Assembly (NCBI GenBank): GCA_943788025.1
Contig: CALSOR010000003.1
Span: 62,001-126,000, forward strand
Direction of reading: 5' to 3'
DNA length: 64,000 nucleotides
Source of the DNA: JABAAE01 sp905480545
Lineage (GTDB): Bacteria > Planctomycetota > Planctomycetia > Pirellulales > Pirellulaceae
How positions within the stretch are numbered: the first letter of the stretch is position 1; each line of letters begins with the position of its first letter. Made by a program: the position numbers and the translations under genes. Shown in pieces: positions 1-9,356 of the stretch. The notes beneath the pieces were generated by a model that saw only the letters and a program-made list of their open reading frames with translations, made no database searches and had not been told where the DNA came from.

Positions 1-40
1 ATCCACCAATTCGTGATGGCGATAGGAAACCAAAGGTACT

Positions 41-1885
41 TTATTTCGCTTGTGCTGCGGCGAGCTTTTTTGCCATATCGCTGTGATACGCTGCTTTTTC
101 AACGTCTTTGCTATTTTGATACGCTTTCGCGAGCCATGCGTGAGCCAGTTGTGATCCAGGATCAAGTTCTAGAATGCGTTGCGCTGTTTTCATTCCTTCG
201 CCGTATTTTTGAAGTTGAGTGCAGACATCAACGAATCCACGTAACGTTTCCGGTCTGGAATCGTTTACTGCGATCAGCCGTTTGTAATACTGGTACGCTT
301 CGGCGATTCGATTTGACTCTTGCAAGGAAAAAGCGATTCCCGCCAACAGGAACTCGTCCTTTGGATTCCCTTGCAGCAACTTTTTCCAAAGAATCAGTGC
401 GTTGTCTTGTTCTCCCTGTGCCCAGTAAAGTTGCGCTAAAGCCTCGTTGAGAAGTAGGTCGTCGTCGGCCGGGGGATGGAAATACTGAAGTCCTTCCATC
501 GCTTTTTCAATGACTTGCGGATCTCGAGAGAAATAGGCCTTCTCCGCGAGCGAAATTGTTTTTGCTCGAGCCAATTCGACGATTGGGATTTGGCCATCAG
601 ACCAGATACGAAAACCTTCGACATCTGTGGATTCATATTTGAAAGGTTTGCCCGGGAGTTGAACTCGGTGGTCCGTTTGCGGTGTATGCGGAACATCACC
701 TGCATTGAGCTTTGGCATATGGCATTGAATGCAGGAATCTTTTGGAGATTTAACCAGACGTTCGGGCGTCGCTAATCCACAATTGGGTTGATCATCGTCC
801 TGGTGACATTCGAGACATTGATCTCGGTAAAACTCGATTCTGCCATCTTCTTTTGGTGACTTGTGCGGGTCATGGCATGAGATGCAACCCATTGCACCGC
901 TGCTTTCGGTGAAACATTTGCTTTGTCGCATTTGTTCAACTTGACTGACTGCCTCCGTTTTCCCATCGATCGCTTTCCCGGATTTCAAAAACGGCACCCA
1001 AATGTCTGAAATAAACATACCGGGTCGAAAATCGTATTCACTTCGTCCGTATCGAGTTACGCGATTTTCTCCCTGCAGGTGACACTGGTAACAGACCGCG
1101 TCCCGTTTTTCCGGCGAGAGATTTATGGGATTTACGATCGGATCCACGTCATCCGGTTTCCGCGAAGTCGCGTTGTGAAATTCAATATGTGACTTCGCCG
1201 GGCCGTGGCATCTTTCGCATCCAATCGCAAGTTCGCGAAATGGCTTAACTTCATCAAACGTGTTTCTTTGGTTGGGGACGGGGTTCATCGTTCCTGCATG
1301 ACACGCCAAGCAGCCGTCAGACGCCATCCGCTCAAACCGCGGATGTGCGGGGGGATTGTAACCGGGAGAAAGATCCCATTTTTTTGACTTTCCATACCAC
1401 GTGACTGGGGATTGAAAGAGCTTGCCATCACGGAACACAAAGTAGCTACAACCACGTGTGCCTGAACCGCAGGTAAAATCAATGACTTCATCATGACTCA
1501 CGATTTCGACATTCGTTTTGTCGCTTACGATTTCCCTATGAACAACATTGTCGACATCGCGTTGGACTGCGTAAGCCAAACCGATTGCCGCTTCGAATTT
1601 AGGTTCGGAGATGTAGTCTTCGATGGACGATTGACGCGTCAGAGACATCGATTGAGACATCGCATGCGATTCATAGTCCTTCATGATATCCGCATGGCAT
1701 TCACGGCAAGACTCACTGCCGACGTAATCCTGAGAAACCGGTTTCGGATGGACAAAATTCGATCGTTTTGCCCGCGATTTACTCGATGATTTTGCGACTG
1801 GATTTTTCTTGGACGGGCCACAACTAAGAAACGTAATCAGTCCGGAGAAAACTGCTACAAAGAAAAAGAGAGGAAGGCGTTTCAT
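41..1885 (-). CDS. Seven-haem c-type cytochrome with C-terminal TPR region
   Basis: Predicted exported electron-transfer protein of 614 aa. Seven CxxCH haem-binding motifs are visible: CRECH (residues 60-64), CLACH, CERCH, CYQCH, CISCH, CLECH and CIQCH, all in the first two thirds. The N-terminus is a hydrophobic signal ending in FLSC around residue 22, which could be a lipoprotein signal although F at -3 is not ideal. The last 150 residues form helical tetratricopeptide-like repeats (for example LAQLYWAQGEQDNALILWKK). This haem-plus-TPR layout resembles cytochrome c554-like multihaem proteins found in planctomycetes and verrucomicrobia; the electron donor and acceptor cannot be told from sequence. 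It stands alone, with no neighbouring oxidoreductase gene in view. Assignment as a multihaem cytochrome is firm, its pathway is unknown. Confidence 0.85.
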   Translation of the reverse strand: MKRLPLFFFVAVFSGLITFLSCGPSKKNPVAKSSSKSRAKRSNFVHPKPVSQDYVGSESCRECHADIMKDYESHAMSQSMSLTRQSSIEDYISEPKFEAAIGLAYAVQRDVDNVVHREIVSDKTNVEIVSHDEVIDFTCGSGTRGCSYFVFRDGKLFQSPVTWYGKSKKWDLSPGYNPPAHPRFERMASDGCLACHAGTMNPVPNQRNTFDEVKPFRELAIGCERCHGPAKSHIEFHNATSRKPDDVDPIVNPINLSPEKRDAVCYQCHLQGENRVTRYGRSEYDFRPGMFISDIWVPFLKSGKAIDGKTEAVSQVEQMRQSKCFTESSGAMGCISCHDPHKSPKEDGRIEFYRDQCLECHQDDDQPNCGLATPERLVKSPKDSCIQCHMPKLNAGDVPHTPQTDHRVQLPGKPFKYESTDVEGFRIWSDGQIPIVELARAKTISLAEKAYFSRDPQVIEKAMEGLQYFHPPADDDLLLNEALAQLYWAQGEQDNALILWKKLLQGNPKDEFLLAGIAFSLQESNRIAEAYQYYKRLIAVNDSRPETLRGFVDVCTQLQKYGEGMKTAQRILELDPGSQLAHAWLAKAYQNSKDVEKAAYHSDMAKKLAAAQAK

Positions 1886-2061
1886 GTTGGAGCCGTGGAA
1901 AGGCGAAGTGATTTCTTATTCTTATACGAAATGATAATGTGATTTGCTCGCCGATCTTGAGATCATTATGCCCAGAGCGTTTGCTTGTGATTTCACTGGC
2001 GTCACGTAAAAGAGGGCTGATTGAATTTAAAAACAAATCATCCATTGAGTATAGGGCGCAT

Positions 2062-2085
2062 AAAAAAACCGGTCGAATTGACCGG
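2062..2085 (-). terminator. Intrinsic terminator after the A-type Fe-S carrier gene
   Basis: On the minus strand a 6-bp GC-rich stem (CCGGTC/GACCGG, loop of 5) is followed directly by a run of seven T. It lies about 60 bp past the stop of the gene at 2148-2486. Confidence 0.8.
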
Positions 2086-2147
2086 CCAAGTGTTTTGTTT
2101 GCAAATTGCCCACACTCATGTCAAATATTTTGCGAAGAGCAGTTTTT

Positions 2148-2486
2148 CTAAGCTTGGAATGAACTTCCGCACCCACAGCTCTTCGTCACATTGGGATTAT
2201 CGAACGTAAACCCGCGATGCTCAATGCTCTCGTAATAATCGAGAGTGGTACCTTCGAGGTACATTAAGCTTTTTTTGTCGACAACAACGGTTACGCCATG
2301 CTGTTCGATTTTGGTGTCAGCGTCTTCATCAGAGTTACTAACGAAATCAAGTGCGTACTGAAATCCGCTGCATCCGCCACCCTTAACGCCAATGCGTAGC
2401 ATCGCCGCATCGTCCTGAGCATGGTCTTCCATCGCTCGCATTACTTCTTTTGCCGCTTTTTCCGTAAGGACAATTGACATGTTCAC
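2148..2486 (-). CDS. A-type iron-sulfur carrier (HesB/IscA/ErpA family)
   Basis: A 112-aa protein of the HesB/IscA/ErpA family, which accepts nascent Fe-S clusters and passes them to apo-proteins. The three invariant cysteines are present: C39 in GGGCSGFQY, and C104 and C106 in the C-terminal SCGCGSSF motif. Length is typical. Two adjacent starts are possible (2486, or 2480 giving MSIVLT...); the latter matches the usual family N-terminus. No isc or suf operon surrounds it, but a SufS-like cysteine desulfurase is encoded at 29894-31048. The sequence cannot separate IscA, SufA and ErpA roles, so no symbol is given. Confidence 0.93.
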   Translation of the reverse strand: MNMSIVLTEKAAKEVMRAMEDHAQDDAAMLRIGVKGGGCSGFQYALDFVSNSDEDADTKIEQHGVTVVVDKKSLMYLEGTTLDYYESIEHRGFTFDNPNVTKSCGCGSSFQA

Positions 2487-2905
2487 CTCTTGTAATTTAT
2501 GAAAATGAGTTCAGTGATCGAATGGATACTTCTAAAGTAATATAACGGAATTTTACCCGAATCAGATTCATTGAAAAGCCGAATACCAGTACAGCTTAGC
2601 CAAAGTCCGCCGAAAAAGCCACGTTTCACGGCGTTTTTGTTATTTCCTTTCGACCGATTCTATTCAGATTCCAATTCGAAACCTGCGCGAAACCGGGCAA
2701 TCTCAACATCGCCTTGTGGCCTTATAAAGCGGCTAAGTCAGTCTATTTACGACTGCGGTATTTCAAATGGCTCCGCAAATGAAGTTCCACTGCGAAATCC
2801 TCAGGTGAGGTTCCCAGAAAAAGGTGGGTTCTTATTTATTAGTATTACCAATGCTAAAAAACGTTTCTTACGTTGGATCATTGCGATCAAACGAGGTGGT
2901 GCCGG
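2487..2905. other. Intergenic spacer, no gene seen
   Basis: 419 bp between the 3' end of the thioredoxin-like gene and the Fe-S carrier. Short open frames here lack family features. Around 2618-2640 there is a weak GC hairpin (CGCCG/CGGCG) next to GTTTTTG, but it is not a convincing terminator. Nothing else recognised. Confidence 0.5.
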
Positions 2906-4315
2906 TTATTTCAAAAACTTGATTTCGAAGTCCTGGCGGAGAAACTTGCACTGTCCCTCTTTTTCGCAGACGTAGTACAGTGCGTATCCCAACAGGGTAT
3001 CTTGAGTTGTTACTTTTTGACGGGCGATCTCGAATTCCAACTTTCGTTTTTCGCTCGACTCAACCGCATCTTTGTTGATGAGGCTGAATCGTTTGCGAGA
3101 TTGTTGAATTTCATCACCGTCAATCCAGACCTCGAGCGGTCCAGCTTCGTTGCTCCAGGTAACATTATCATTTGGAGTAAACTCGACGTGAACCATCGCG
3201 GAAGACTTTGGTTTGTAAGTATGGGGCACCACCGTTGATTTGATTTTTATGACGGTAGAAGAATCACGTGCTATCTTTCCGTCCGGATCGGGGTTCACTT
3301 CCGATTCAGTTCGTGGCAGGCTCTTTGACTTTGTTGCGAACTCGGCACCGGTCGGTTCGATCGGCAGTTTAATCGGCGTTTCCCCCCTAGCGGTGATTTC
3401 TTTGCGAGCTTGCGCGACCCAATCGTAGAAGGGGTAGGGTTTGTCCAGGCGCGGGCCGTACTGTTGAATGCGGCGCCGCCATATGTATTGGTTTGGATCT
3501 TTCGAAAGTGCACTCTGCCAGTACTTAACAGCATCAGAAAAGTCTTGGTCAAAACGTTCAACCGATTCGTTTCGAATTTGATGTGCAACACCTAAGCGAA
3601 ACAGCAGGGATGGATCGTTTTCGTTCGATTTTGAGGCGGCTGAATAGAGTTGTATCGCTTTCCCAATATTTTTAATTCCGCCCCAAAGCAGTATCGCATC
3701 GCCCGCATTCTTTTGCGTAATAGAATTTGGTTTGGTTTCTGCGGTCTTCAACAACAATTTCCAATTGGTGCGTACGCCGATGGAATTTGCATTGTTGGTC
3801 GGCTTGTCAAATTTGAGGTTGAGAAATTCTTTTTCAAACGTTCTTGGATTGGGGCGAGTGCTTCTGACCACACCATATTCGTCGATCGCAATCGTGACAG
3901 GAACTGCACTGTTGCCAAGCAGATTAATAGGATCATGCAAAATCGGCCAATCAAACTTTTGCCACTGCGCAAAAAGCGCGCAGCGTTCTGGATGCTGTTC
4001 TTGAACAACACCAACGATGACGAATTTTTTTTCGTCGATCCATTTTTTCGCCGCTTTATGCCAACCTGGCACGTGTCTCCTGCAGCCAGCTCACCATGAT
4101 GCAAAATGCATCAAAAGAACTTTCGTTCCTCGATAGTCTGAAAGTGAAACAGGCTTTGAGGATCCGATCTGAGGAAGGCAGAAATCAACGTGCAGTTCGC
4201 CGACTTTGGGTCGGTAGATCTGCGGTGCTGACTCCTGTGAATTGGATGTTGATCCCAATATCGCCATCACTAACCCGAGCCAAACGCCGCCGTTCTTGTA
4301 GAGTAGCTTTTTCAT
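2906..4315 (-). CDS. Predicted selenoprotein: thioredoxin/AhpC-TSA domain (UAGC) + TPR + DsbD-alpha-like domain
   Basis: One 469-residue protein, interrupted at codon 75 by an in-frame TGA (4091-4093). Reading the TGA as selenocysteine gives FASW-U-AGCR, the standard thioredoxin active site with U75 in place of the attacking Cys and C78 resolving. Start at 4315 gives a clean signal peptide (MKKLLYKNGG, then VWLGLVMAILG), so the protein should be exported. Residues about 45-190 are an AhpC/TSA-type redoxin fold (cis-Pro region NSAVPVTIAID), about 210-300 hold TPR-like helices, and about 350-469 resemble the N-terminal domain of DsbD with a Cys pair near 450/456 (YYVCEKEGQC). Seen: open frame on both sides of the TGA with continuous homology. 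Inferred: Sec insertion, supported by the downstream hairpin. Alternatives are a TGC/TGT-to-TGA mutation or sequence error. Without readthrough only a 74-residue stub is made; a GTG at 4070-4072 lies just past the active site. Confidence 0.78.
4058..4093 (-). promoter_or_regulatory. Candidate bacterial SECIS element following an in-frame UGA
   Basis: The UGA occupies 4091-4093. Twenty-four nucleotides further along the mRNA begins the GGU apical loop of a perfect 5-bp stem, UGCCA-GGU-UGGCA (4071 to 4059), extendable by a G-U pair. Bacterial SECIS elements lie within the coding region just after the UGA, with a small apical loop having G in its first positions; E. coli fdhF uses a GGU-containing loop at a similar distance. 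A competing, closer stem (CUGGC/GCCAG) shares bases and would be mutually exclusive. Confidence 0.65.
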
Positions 4316-4643
4316 GTTGGTTTTTATTTTGATTAAATCGATTGAGTTCATGGTAAGTATCGTCAAACGAAGATGTGCCAGGGCAACAGACCTCTGGGTG
4401 ATTACCCGGCAAATCGATTGTTTTTTGGAACAAAATTCTGGAATGAATTGTGCTTTGAAAATTCAGCACGCTGCAGATTCAGCAAACGAGCGTGAAATTC
4501 AAGTGAATCAATACGAGAAACGTTACATGCCTCAGCCATCTTAACAGGTCTACCAATTGGAATGGTTTTCTGAATTGCGTGTCACACATTTTCGACCGCT
4601 AATCGTGGTAGAGAATATTTGGTAAAACTGAGCAGTTGATCGA

Positions 4644-7600
4644 ATGAAGTCGTTCCATATCTTTACGAAGCTCAAAGCCGTGATCCGAACCTTATTTTTT
4701 GCCTGCATGATTTCTAATTTTTTTAACGAAGCGGGATTCGCGATTGACGAATTTTCAGAGCTGAAAACTGTAGCCGAAAAGAGTGATTTCACTGCGACAT
4801 CAAAACACTCGGAAGTGATCGAATTTCAAAACCAACTTGCAAAGATGTCTTCTATTGTCAGCAATCGTGAAATTGGGCGAACGGTGAACGGGCGATCGAT
4901 GCAGGCGACCATCATTGCAGAGCCCGCATACAACTTTGGAAGCTCTACCGAGTCGCGTCTGGTCGTATTACTGCTGGGGAACATTCACTCGGGAGAATGT
5001 GCCGGTAAAGAAGGATTACTGATGCTCCTCCGAGACGTCGCCTCAACCAAGGATCATCCGTGGCTGAAGGACGTAGTGGTGGTTTGTCTACCGAACTACA
5101 ACGCGGATGGGAACGATCGAATCGGTCGAAACGAAATTCATCGACCTGGTCAAATCGGTCCTTCTGCCGGAATGGGGCTTCGCGAGAATGCGCAACAGTT
5201 GGATTTGAATCGCGACTTCATCAAAATTGAATCTCCTGAGGCTCGGTCGCTGGTCAAACTGATCGACGACATCAATCCAGATCTTTTTATCGACTGTCAT
5301 ACAACGAATGGTTCGCGTCACCGATATCAGCTGACTTACGATATACCGCACAATCCAACCGCACCGAAGGCTTTGCGGGACTTTCTTCGTAACAAAATGA
5401 TGCCTGATGTAACGAAAGAATTGGAAGACGAGAAAAAAGTCTCGACCTTTTACTATGGCAATTTTAACCGCGATCAAACGAGTTGGACCACCTACGGTTT
5501 TGAGCCACGTTACAGCACCGAGTATGTCGGTTTGCGAGGCCGTTTGTCGATTTTATCGGAAGCTTACTCGTACATTAGTTATAAAGATCGGATTTTTGCG
5601 ACGAAAGATTTCGTGACATCCTGTGTGAATTATGTGCAGCAGAACAAGGCCGCAGTAAAGCAATTGTTGGCGAGAATTGACGGTGATTCTAAAAATGAAA
5701 CTGGTGATTCGGCGAGCCTCTCGCTTGAAGCTGAAGTCACGCCATTCAAAGAAAAATTTGTTTTGAAGGGCTACGATGGGGCGTCGCAGAAACCGAAGGA
5801 TTATACCGTCGACTTCATTGGTGATTACGTCGCGACCAAGTCCAAGCCGATCCCGTTTGGATACGTTCTAGCGAAAGAACACGGTCGCATTGCGGATCGT
5901 TTACTGATGCACGGAATTAGCGTCCATAGCTTTACTAAAAGTCAAACGGTCGACGCGGAAACTTTCATCGTCGGCAATATGAAACGCGCCAGCCGAGAAT
6001 TTCAAAAGCACAAAATGGTATCGTTGGAAGGGCAATGGTCCGAAACAAAAATCAAGGTTGAGGCCGGTGACTATTTTATTCCCACCGCCCAACCGCTTGG
6101 TCGTTTGGCTGCCTACATGCTGGAACCGGAATCAAATGACGGTTTCGTTACATGGAATTTCTTTGACGCGGCGGTTGAGGTCGATGACGTATTCCCCGTT
6201 GGTGTTTTGCCAGCCAAAACCGATTTGGACGTGAAATCTATAGCACAAGTTACATCCGCTGCGACGTTGGATTTGACGAAACTTTACGGCGACAAAGGCA
6301 AAGTTAATTTTGATGGCTCATCGCCATCCCTTTTGAAATGGATCTCCGATACCACGTACAAAACGACCTGGGGTGGGCGAGAAATCGTCGTCGACGCAGA
6401 GACTGGAAATTTGGAACGTGTGCCAACATTGGCAACCCGAGTGGCGTCCATTCGGCTGAGTAACGCACTTGAAATCGAAGTCGCAGATGCTCAACGGATC
6501 GTGTCTTCGGACAAAATTGATTTGGATGATGCTGTTATTTTCAATAATGGTGTTGATTTGTTTTGGGTATCCAAAGTCGAGGATGCCGCAAAACAGCTGA
6601 CATCTGATTCGATTGGGGAAGAGTTGGTCGTGGTCAGCCCAGATAAAACCCAAATCGCGTTTATTAAGGCAAACGATCTTTATCGATGCGAATTGAAGTC
6701 CGGCAAAATTGATCGTGTGACAACCGGAGCATCAGAAAACATATTGAATGGAAAACTGGATTGGGTTTACCAGGAAGAATTATACGGACGTGGAAACTTT
6801 AAAGGGTTCTGGTGGTCACCTGATTCAAAGTCGTTGGCGTATCTAACACTGAATCAAACCGAGGTTAAACGCTTCCAAGTCACCGACAATATTCCAGTGC
6901 GTCAGTCACATGAGATCTATCCCTATCCGAAGGCGGGCGATCCGAATCCAACCGTCGCAATTTCGATTAATGGAAAAACGTTGGACCTGGCACCGTTTGG
7001 AATTTCTGAGCCATTGATTTCGCAGGTCTGTTGGAGTCCGAAAGGCGAATTGTATTTTCAACTGCAGAATCGGATCCAAAACGAGATGCGACTCGTTTCT
7101 TGGAATCCAAAAACCAACAGAGCGAAGGTGATCGTTTCGCAGTCCGAAACCAAGGGTTGGATTGAATCACCCGGCAATCCAATTTGGATTGACGGAGGCG
7201 AAGGCAATTTCGTTTGGTTTACATTGCGGTCAGGTCGTCGTCAAATCGCTACCTATTCGGACACCGGAGAATTGGTTGACGGCAAGAATGGCTTCACACA
7301 ATCAAAGTCCGACGGAATTGAGGTGCGATCGTTAGTGGGGGTCACCAAAGACGGCGCGTTTTTCACAGCGGCGGCCGCGAATGATGCAACACGTGTCCAG
7401 TTCTTCCGGCTTGGTCTGAATGGAAAAGTCACGCTGCTTACCGATGCGATGAATGATCATCGTGTGAAAGCAAACGTTGCGTTGTCCTATTTCTTTGATT
7501 TCGAAAGCAACATTTCGATGCCTACAAAGACCGCGCTTCGTCGAATGGATGGATCGTTAGTTCGCTACATCGACCCGAATTTGGTGGATGAGTTGGATTA

Positions 7601-8372
7601 CTACAACGTCGTTCAGCCAAAATTCCAACGCGTCCCGACGCGCGACGGAGACCAGTTGGACTCGATGCTGATTCTGCCCCCAGATTTTGACGAGTCTAAA
7701 AAATACCCAGTCTTGGTGCATGTCTATTCTGGTCCCCAAGCACCGCGGGTTCGAAACCGGTGGGGCGGCACCTCCTATTTGTGGCATCAAATGCTTGCAC
7801 AAAAAGGATTCGTTGTTTGGATGTGCGATAATCGAAGTGCATCGTACCGAGGCCTGGACAAGGCCTACCCGATTTACCGGGATCTGGGGCGACGAGAACT
7901 TGAAGATATCGAAGATGGTTTGAGTTGGCTGAAGAAAAAGTCCTGGGTAGACGGTTCACGCATCGGGATTTGGGGTTGGAGTTATGGGGGGTACATGACG
8001 GCCTACGCAATGACTCACAGCAAGAGTTTCAAAATCGGAATTTCTGGAGCACCGGTAACCGATTGGCGAAATTATGATTCGATTTATACAGAACGATACA
8101 TGGGATTGCCGTCTGACAATCAATTGGGTTACGACGAATCATCAGTCGTCAAAACGGCAAAGAATTTACACGGAAAATTGCTTTTGATTCACGGGACGCA
8201 AGATGACAATGTTCACATAGGCAACAGCTTTCAGTTTATGAATGCACTTCAGAACGCGGGTAAGCATTTTGATTTGATGATTTATCCAAAGAATCGCCAT
8301 GGGATTCGAGTCCCCGAACAGATGCGCCATTTGAGGAAGTTAATGGCAGATTTCGTCATTGAGAATTTGTAA
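4644..8372 (+). CDS. Fused M14 zinc carboxypeptidase and S9 dipeptidyl-peptidase IV-like protease
   Basis: A 1242-aa exported peptidase with two complete catalytic units. After a signal peptide (about residues 1-33), residues 60-360 are an M14 metallocarboxypeptidase: zinc ligands H115 and E118 (NIHSGECAGKEG) and H219 (DCHTTNG), with general-base E306 in ILSEAYSY. From about residue 545 (LTKLYGDKGKVNFDG, the usual start of stand-alone bacterial DPP-IV proteins) comes the S9 beta-propeller, with the DPP-IV Glu pair in DWVYQEELYGR, then the alpha/beta-hydrolase domain with S1113 (GWSYGG), D1187 (GTQDDNVH) and H1219 (NRHG). Both active sites look intact. The pairing suggests sequential trimming of peptides from both ends in the periplasm, which is inference. 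A single frame spans the junction, so this is not an annotation merge. Confidence 0.92.
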   Translation: MKSFHIFTKLKAVIRTLFFACMISNFFNEAGFAIDEFSELKTVAEKSDFTATSKHSEVIEFQNQLAKMSSIVSNREIGRTVNGRSMQATIIAEPAYNFGSSTESRLVVLLLGNIHSGECAGKEGLLMLLRDVASTKDHPWLKDVVVVCLPNYNADGNDRIGRNEIHRPGQIGPSAGMGLRENAQQLDLNRDFIKIESPEARSLVKLIDDINPDLFIDCHTTNGSRHRYQLTYDIPHNPTAPKALRDFLRNKMMPDVTKELEDEKKVSTFYYGNFNRDQTSWTTYGFEPRYSTEYVGLRGRLSILSEAYSYISYKDRIFATKDFVTSCVNYVQQNKAAVKQLLARIDGDSKNETGDSASLSLEAEVTPFKEKFVLKGYDGASQKPKDYTVDFIGDYVATKSKPIPFGYVLAKEHGRIADRLLMHGISVHSFTKSQTVDAETFIVGNMKRASREFQKHKMVSLEGQWSETKIKVEAGDYFIPTAQPLGRLAAYMLEPESNDGFVTWNFFDAAVEVDDVFPVGVLPAKTDLDVKSIAQVTSAATLDLTKLYGDKGKVNFDGSSPSLLKWISDTTYKTTWGGREIVVDAETGNLERVPTLATRVASIRLSNALEIEVADAQRIVSSDKIDLDDAVIFNNGVDLFWVSKVEDAAKQLTSDSIGEELVVVSPDKTQIAFIKANDLYRCELKSGKIDRVTTGASENILNGKLDWVYQEELYGRGNFKGFWWSPDSKSLAYLTLNQTEVKRFQVTDNIPVRQSHEIYPYPKAGDPNPTVAISINGKTLDLAPFGISEPLISQVCWSPKGELYFQLQNRIQNEMRLVSWNPKTNRAKVIVSQSETKGWIESPGNPIWIDGGEGNFVWFTLRSGRRQIATYSDTGELVDGKNGFTQSKSDGIEVRSLVGVTKDGAFFTAAAANDATRVQFFRLGLNGKVTLLTDAMNDHRVKANVALSYFFDFESNISMPTKTALRRMDGSLVRYIDPNLVDELDYYNVVQPKFQRVPTRDGDQLDSMLILPPDFDESKKYPVLVHVYSGPQAPRVRNRWGGTSYLWHQMLAQKGFVVWMCDNRSASYRGLDKAYPIYRDLGRRELEDIEDGLSWLKKKSWVDGSRIGIWGWSYGGYMTAYAMTHSKSFKIGISGAPVTDWRNYDSIYTERYMGLPSDNQLGYDESSVVKTAKNLHGKLLLIHGTQDDNVHIGNSFQFMNALQNAGKHFDLMIYPKNRHGIRVPEQMRHLRKLMADFVIENL

Positions 8373-8488
8373 TGTCGTGGATTGTTCTGGGGAGCCACAT
8401 TACATTGACAGTAGAATTTATTGTTGTTAGCGTGAAGGTCGTTGGCACCATCTCACTGTTTCCGACCCCCTCCATTTGAATTTTTAAG

Positions 8489-9208
8489 TTGTTGAATCCG
8501 CAAAATGAAATTGGTGATGATCAACGGGATGATCGCCTTGCGCTTTGCGAGGAAAAAATTGCCTATCGGTTCCAAGATAAGAATTTATTGCGAGCTGCGT
8601 TGACGCATGCGTCGGGAGCAGATTGCCGAGCTAATTCAAACGAGCGTCTTGAATTTTTGGGTGATGCAATTTTGGGAGTCGTGGTTTGCGAACGGCTGTT
8701 TCAAGAGTTTCCTGATTACCAAGAGGGCGATCTCACCAAGATCAAGTCTGTTGTCGTCAGCAGGAATACTTGCACGAAAATTAGTAAGCAAATTGAGCTT
8801 TCGGAGCTTTTGATTCTGGGCAAGGGGCTTAGCAATAGTCAAACCGTGCCTGACTCATTGCTGGCAGACGTTTTCGAAGCACTCATCGCTGCAATCTATT
8901 TGGATGGTGGAATGGACGAAGCGAAGCGTTTTATCTTGCGATACGTTGAAGACGCGATTTACGAGTCCATTGAGAACGGAACGGCTGAAAATTACAAAAG
9001 TGTCCTTCAACAGTTTGCGCAAAAACAGTTTGGTGCACCTCCGACCTATTTGCTGGTCACTGAATCAGGTCCGGATCATAGTAAGCAATTTAAGGTGGCG
9101 GCGCATGTGGATGGACAGCAGTATGAATCTGCATGGGGACGCAATAAAAAAGAGGCTGAACAAAAGGCGGCGAGAAATGCGTTGATCGGTTTAAATCATA
9201 TTGATTGA
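8489..9208 (+). CDS. rnc: Ribonuclease III
   Basis: A 239-aa RNase III, which cleaves double-stranded RNA in rRNA and mRNA processing. The catalytic domain carries the signature NERLEFLGDAILG with E55 and D59, and the second metal-binding pair D127 and E130 in ADVFEAL. A C-terminal double-stranded RNA-binding domain spans about 168-236 (NYKSVLQQFAQ, ending in KKEAEQKAARNAL). Length is normal. No ATG lies near the 5' end of the frame; TTG at 8489 (or the next TTG at 8492) is the most plausible start. It follows the protease gene by 116 bp and no partner gene is apparent. Confidence 0.95.
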   Translation: MLNPQNEIGDDQRDDRLALCEEKIAYRFQDKNLLRAALTHASGADCRANSNERLEFLGDAILGVVVCERLFQEFPDYQEGDLTKIKSVVVSRNTCTKISKQIELSELLILGKGLSNSQTVPDSLLADVFEALIAAIYLDGGMDEAKRFILRYVEDAIYESIENGTAENYKSVLQQFAQKQFGAPPTYLLVTESGPDHSKQFKVAAHVDGQQYESAWGRNKKEAEQKAARNALIGLNHID

Positions 9209-9356
9209 ACTTCTGGCTGCGATCGTATTCCTTTGCGATGATGAATCAGCGACGTCTTTGAAGAATCAGTGGTTATGTGGCCTACCAAAATTCTGTTAAG
9301 CTGCTGGTCTAGGGTATTGAAGTGTTAACGTGATTCCGATCGGAATGAAAAATAAA

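Noticed and set aside
2571..2975. 134-codon plus-strand open frame
   Set aside because: Low-quality composition, overlaps the 3' end of the thioredoxin-like gene on the other strand, no recognisable motif or ribosome-binding site.
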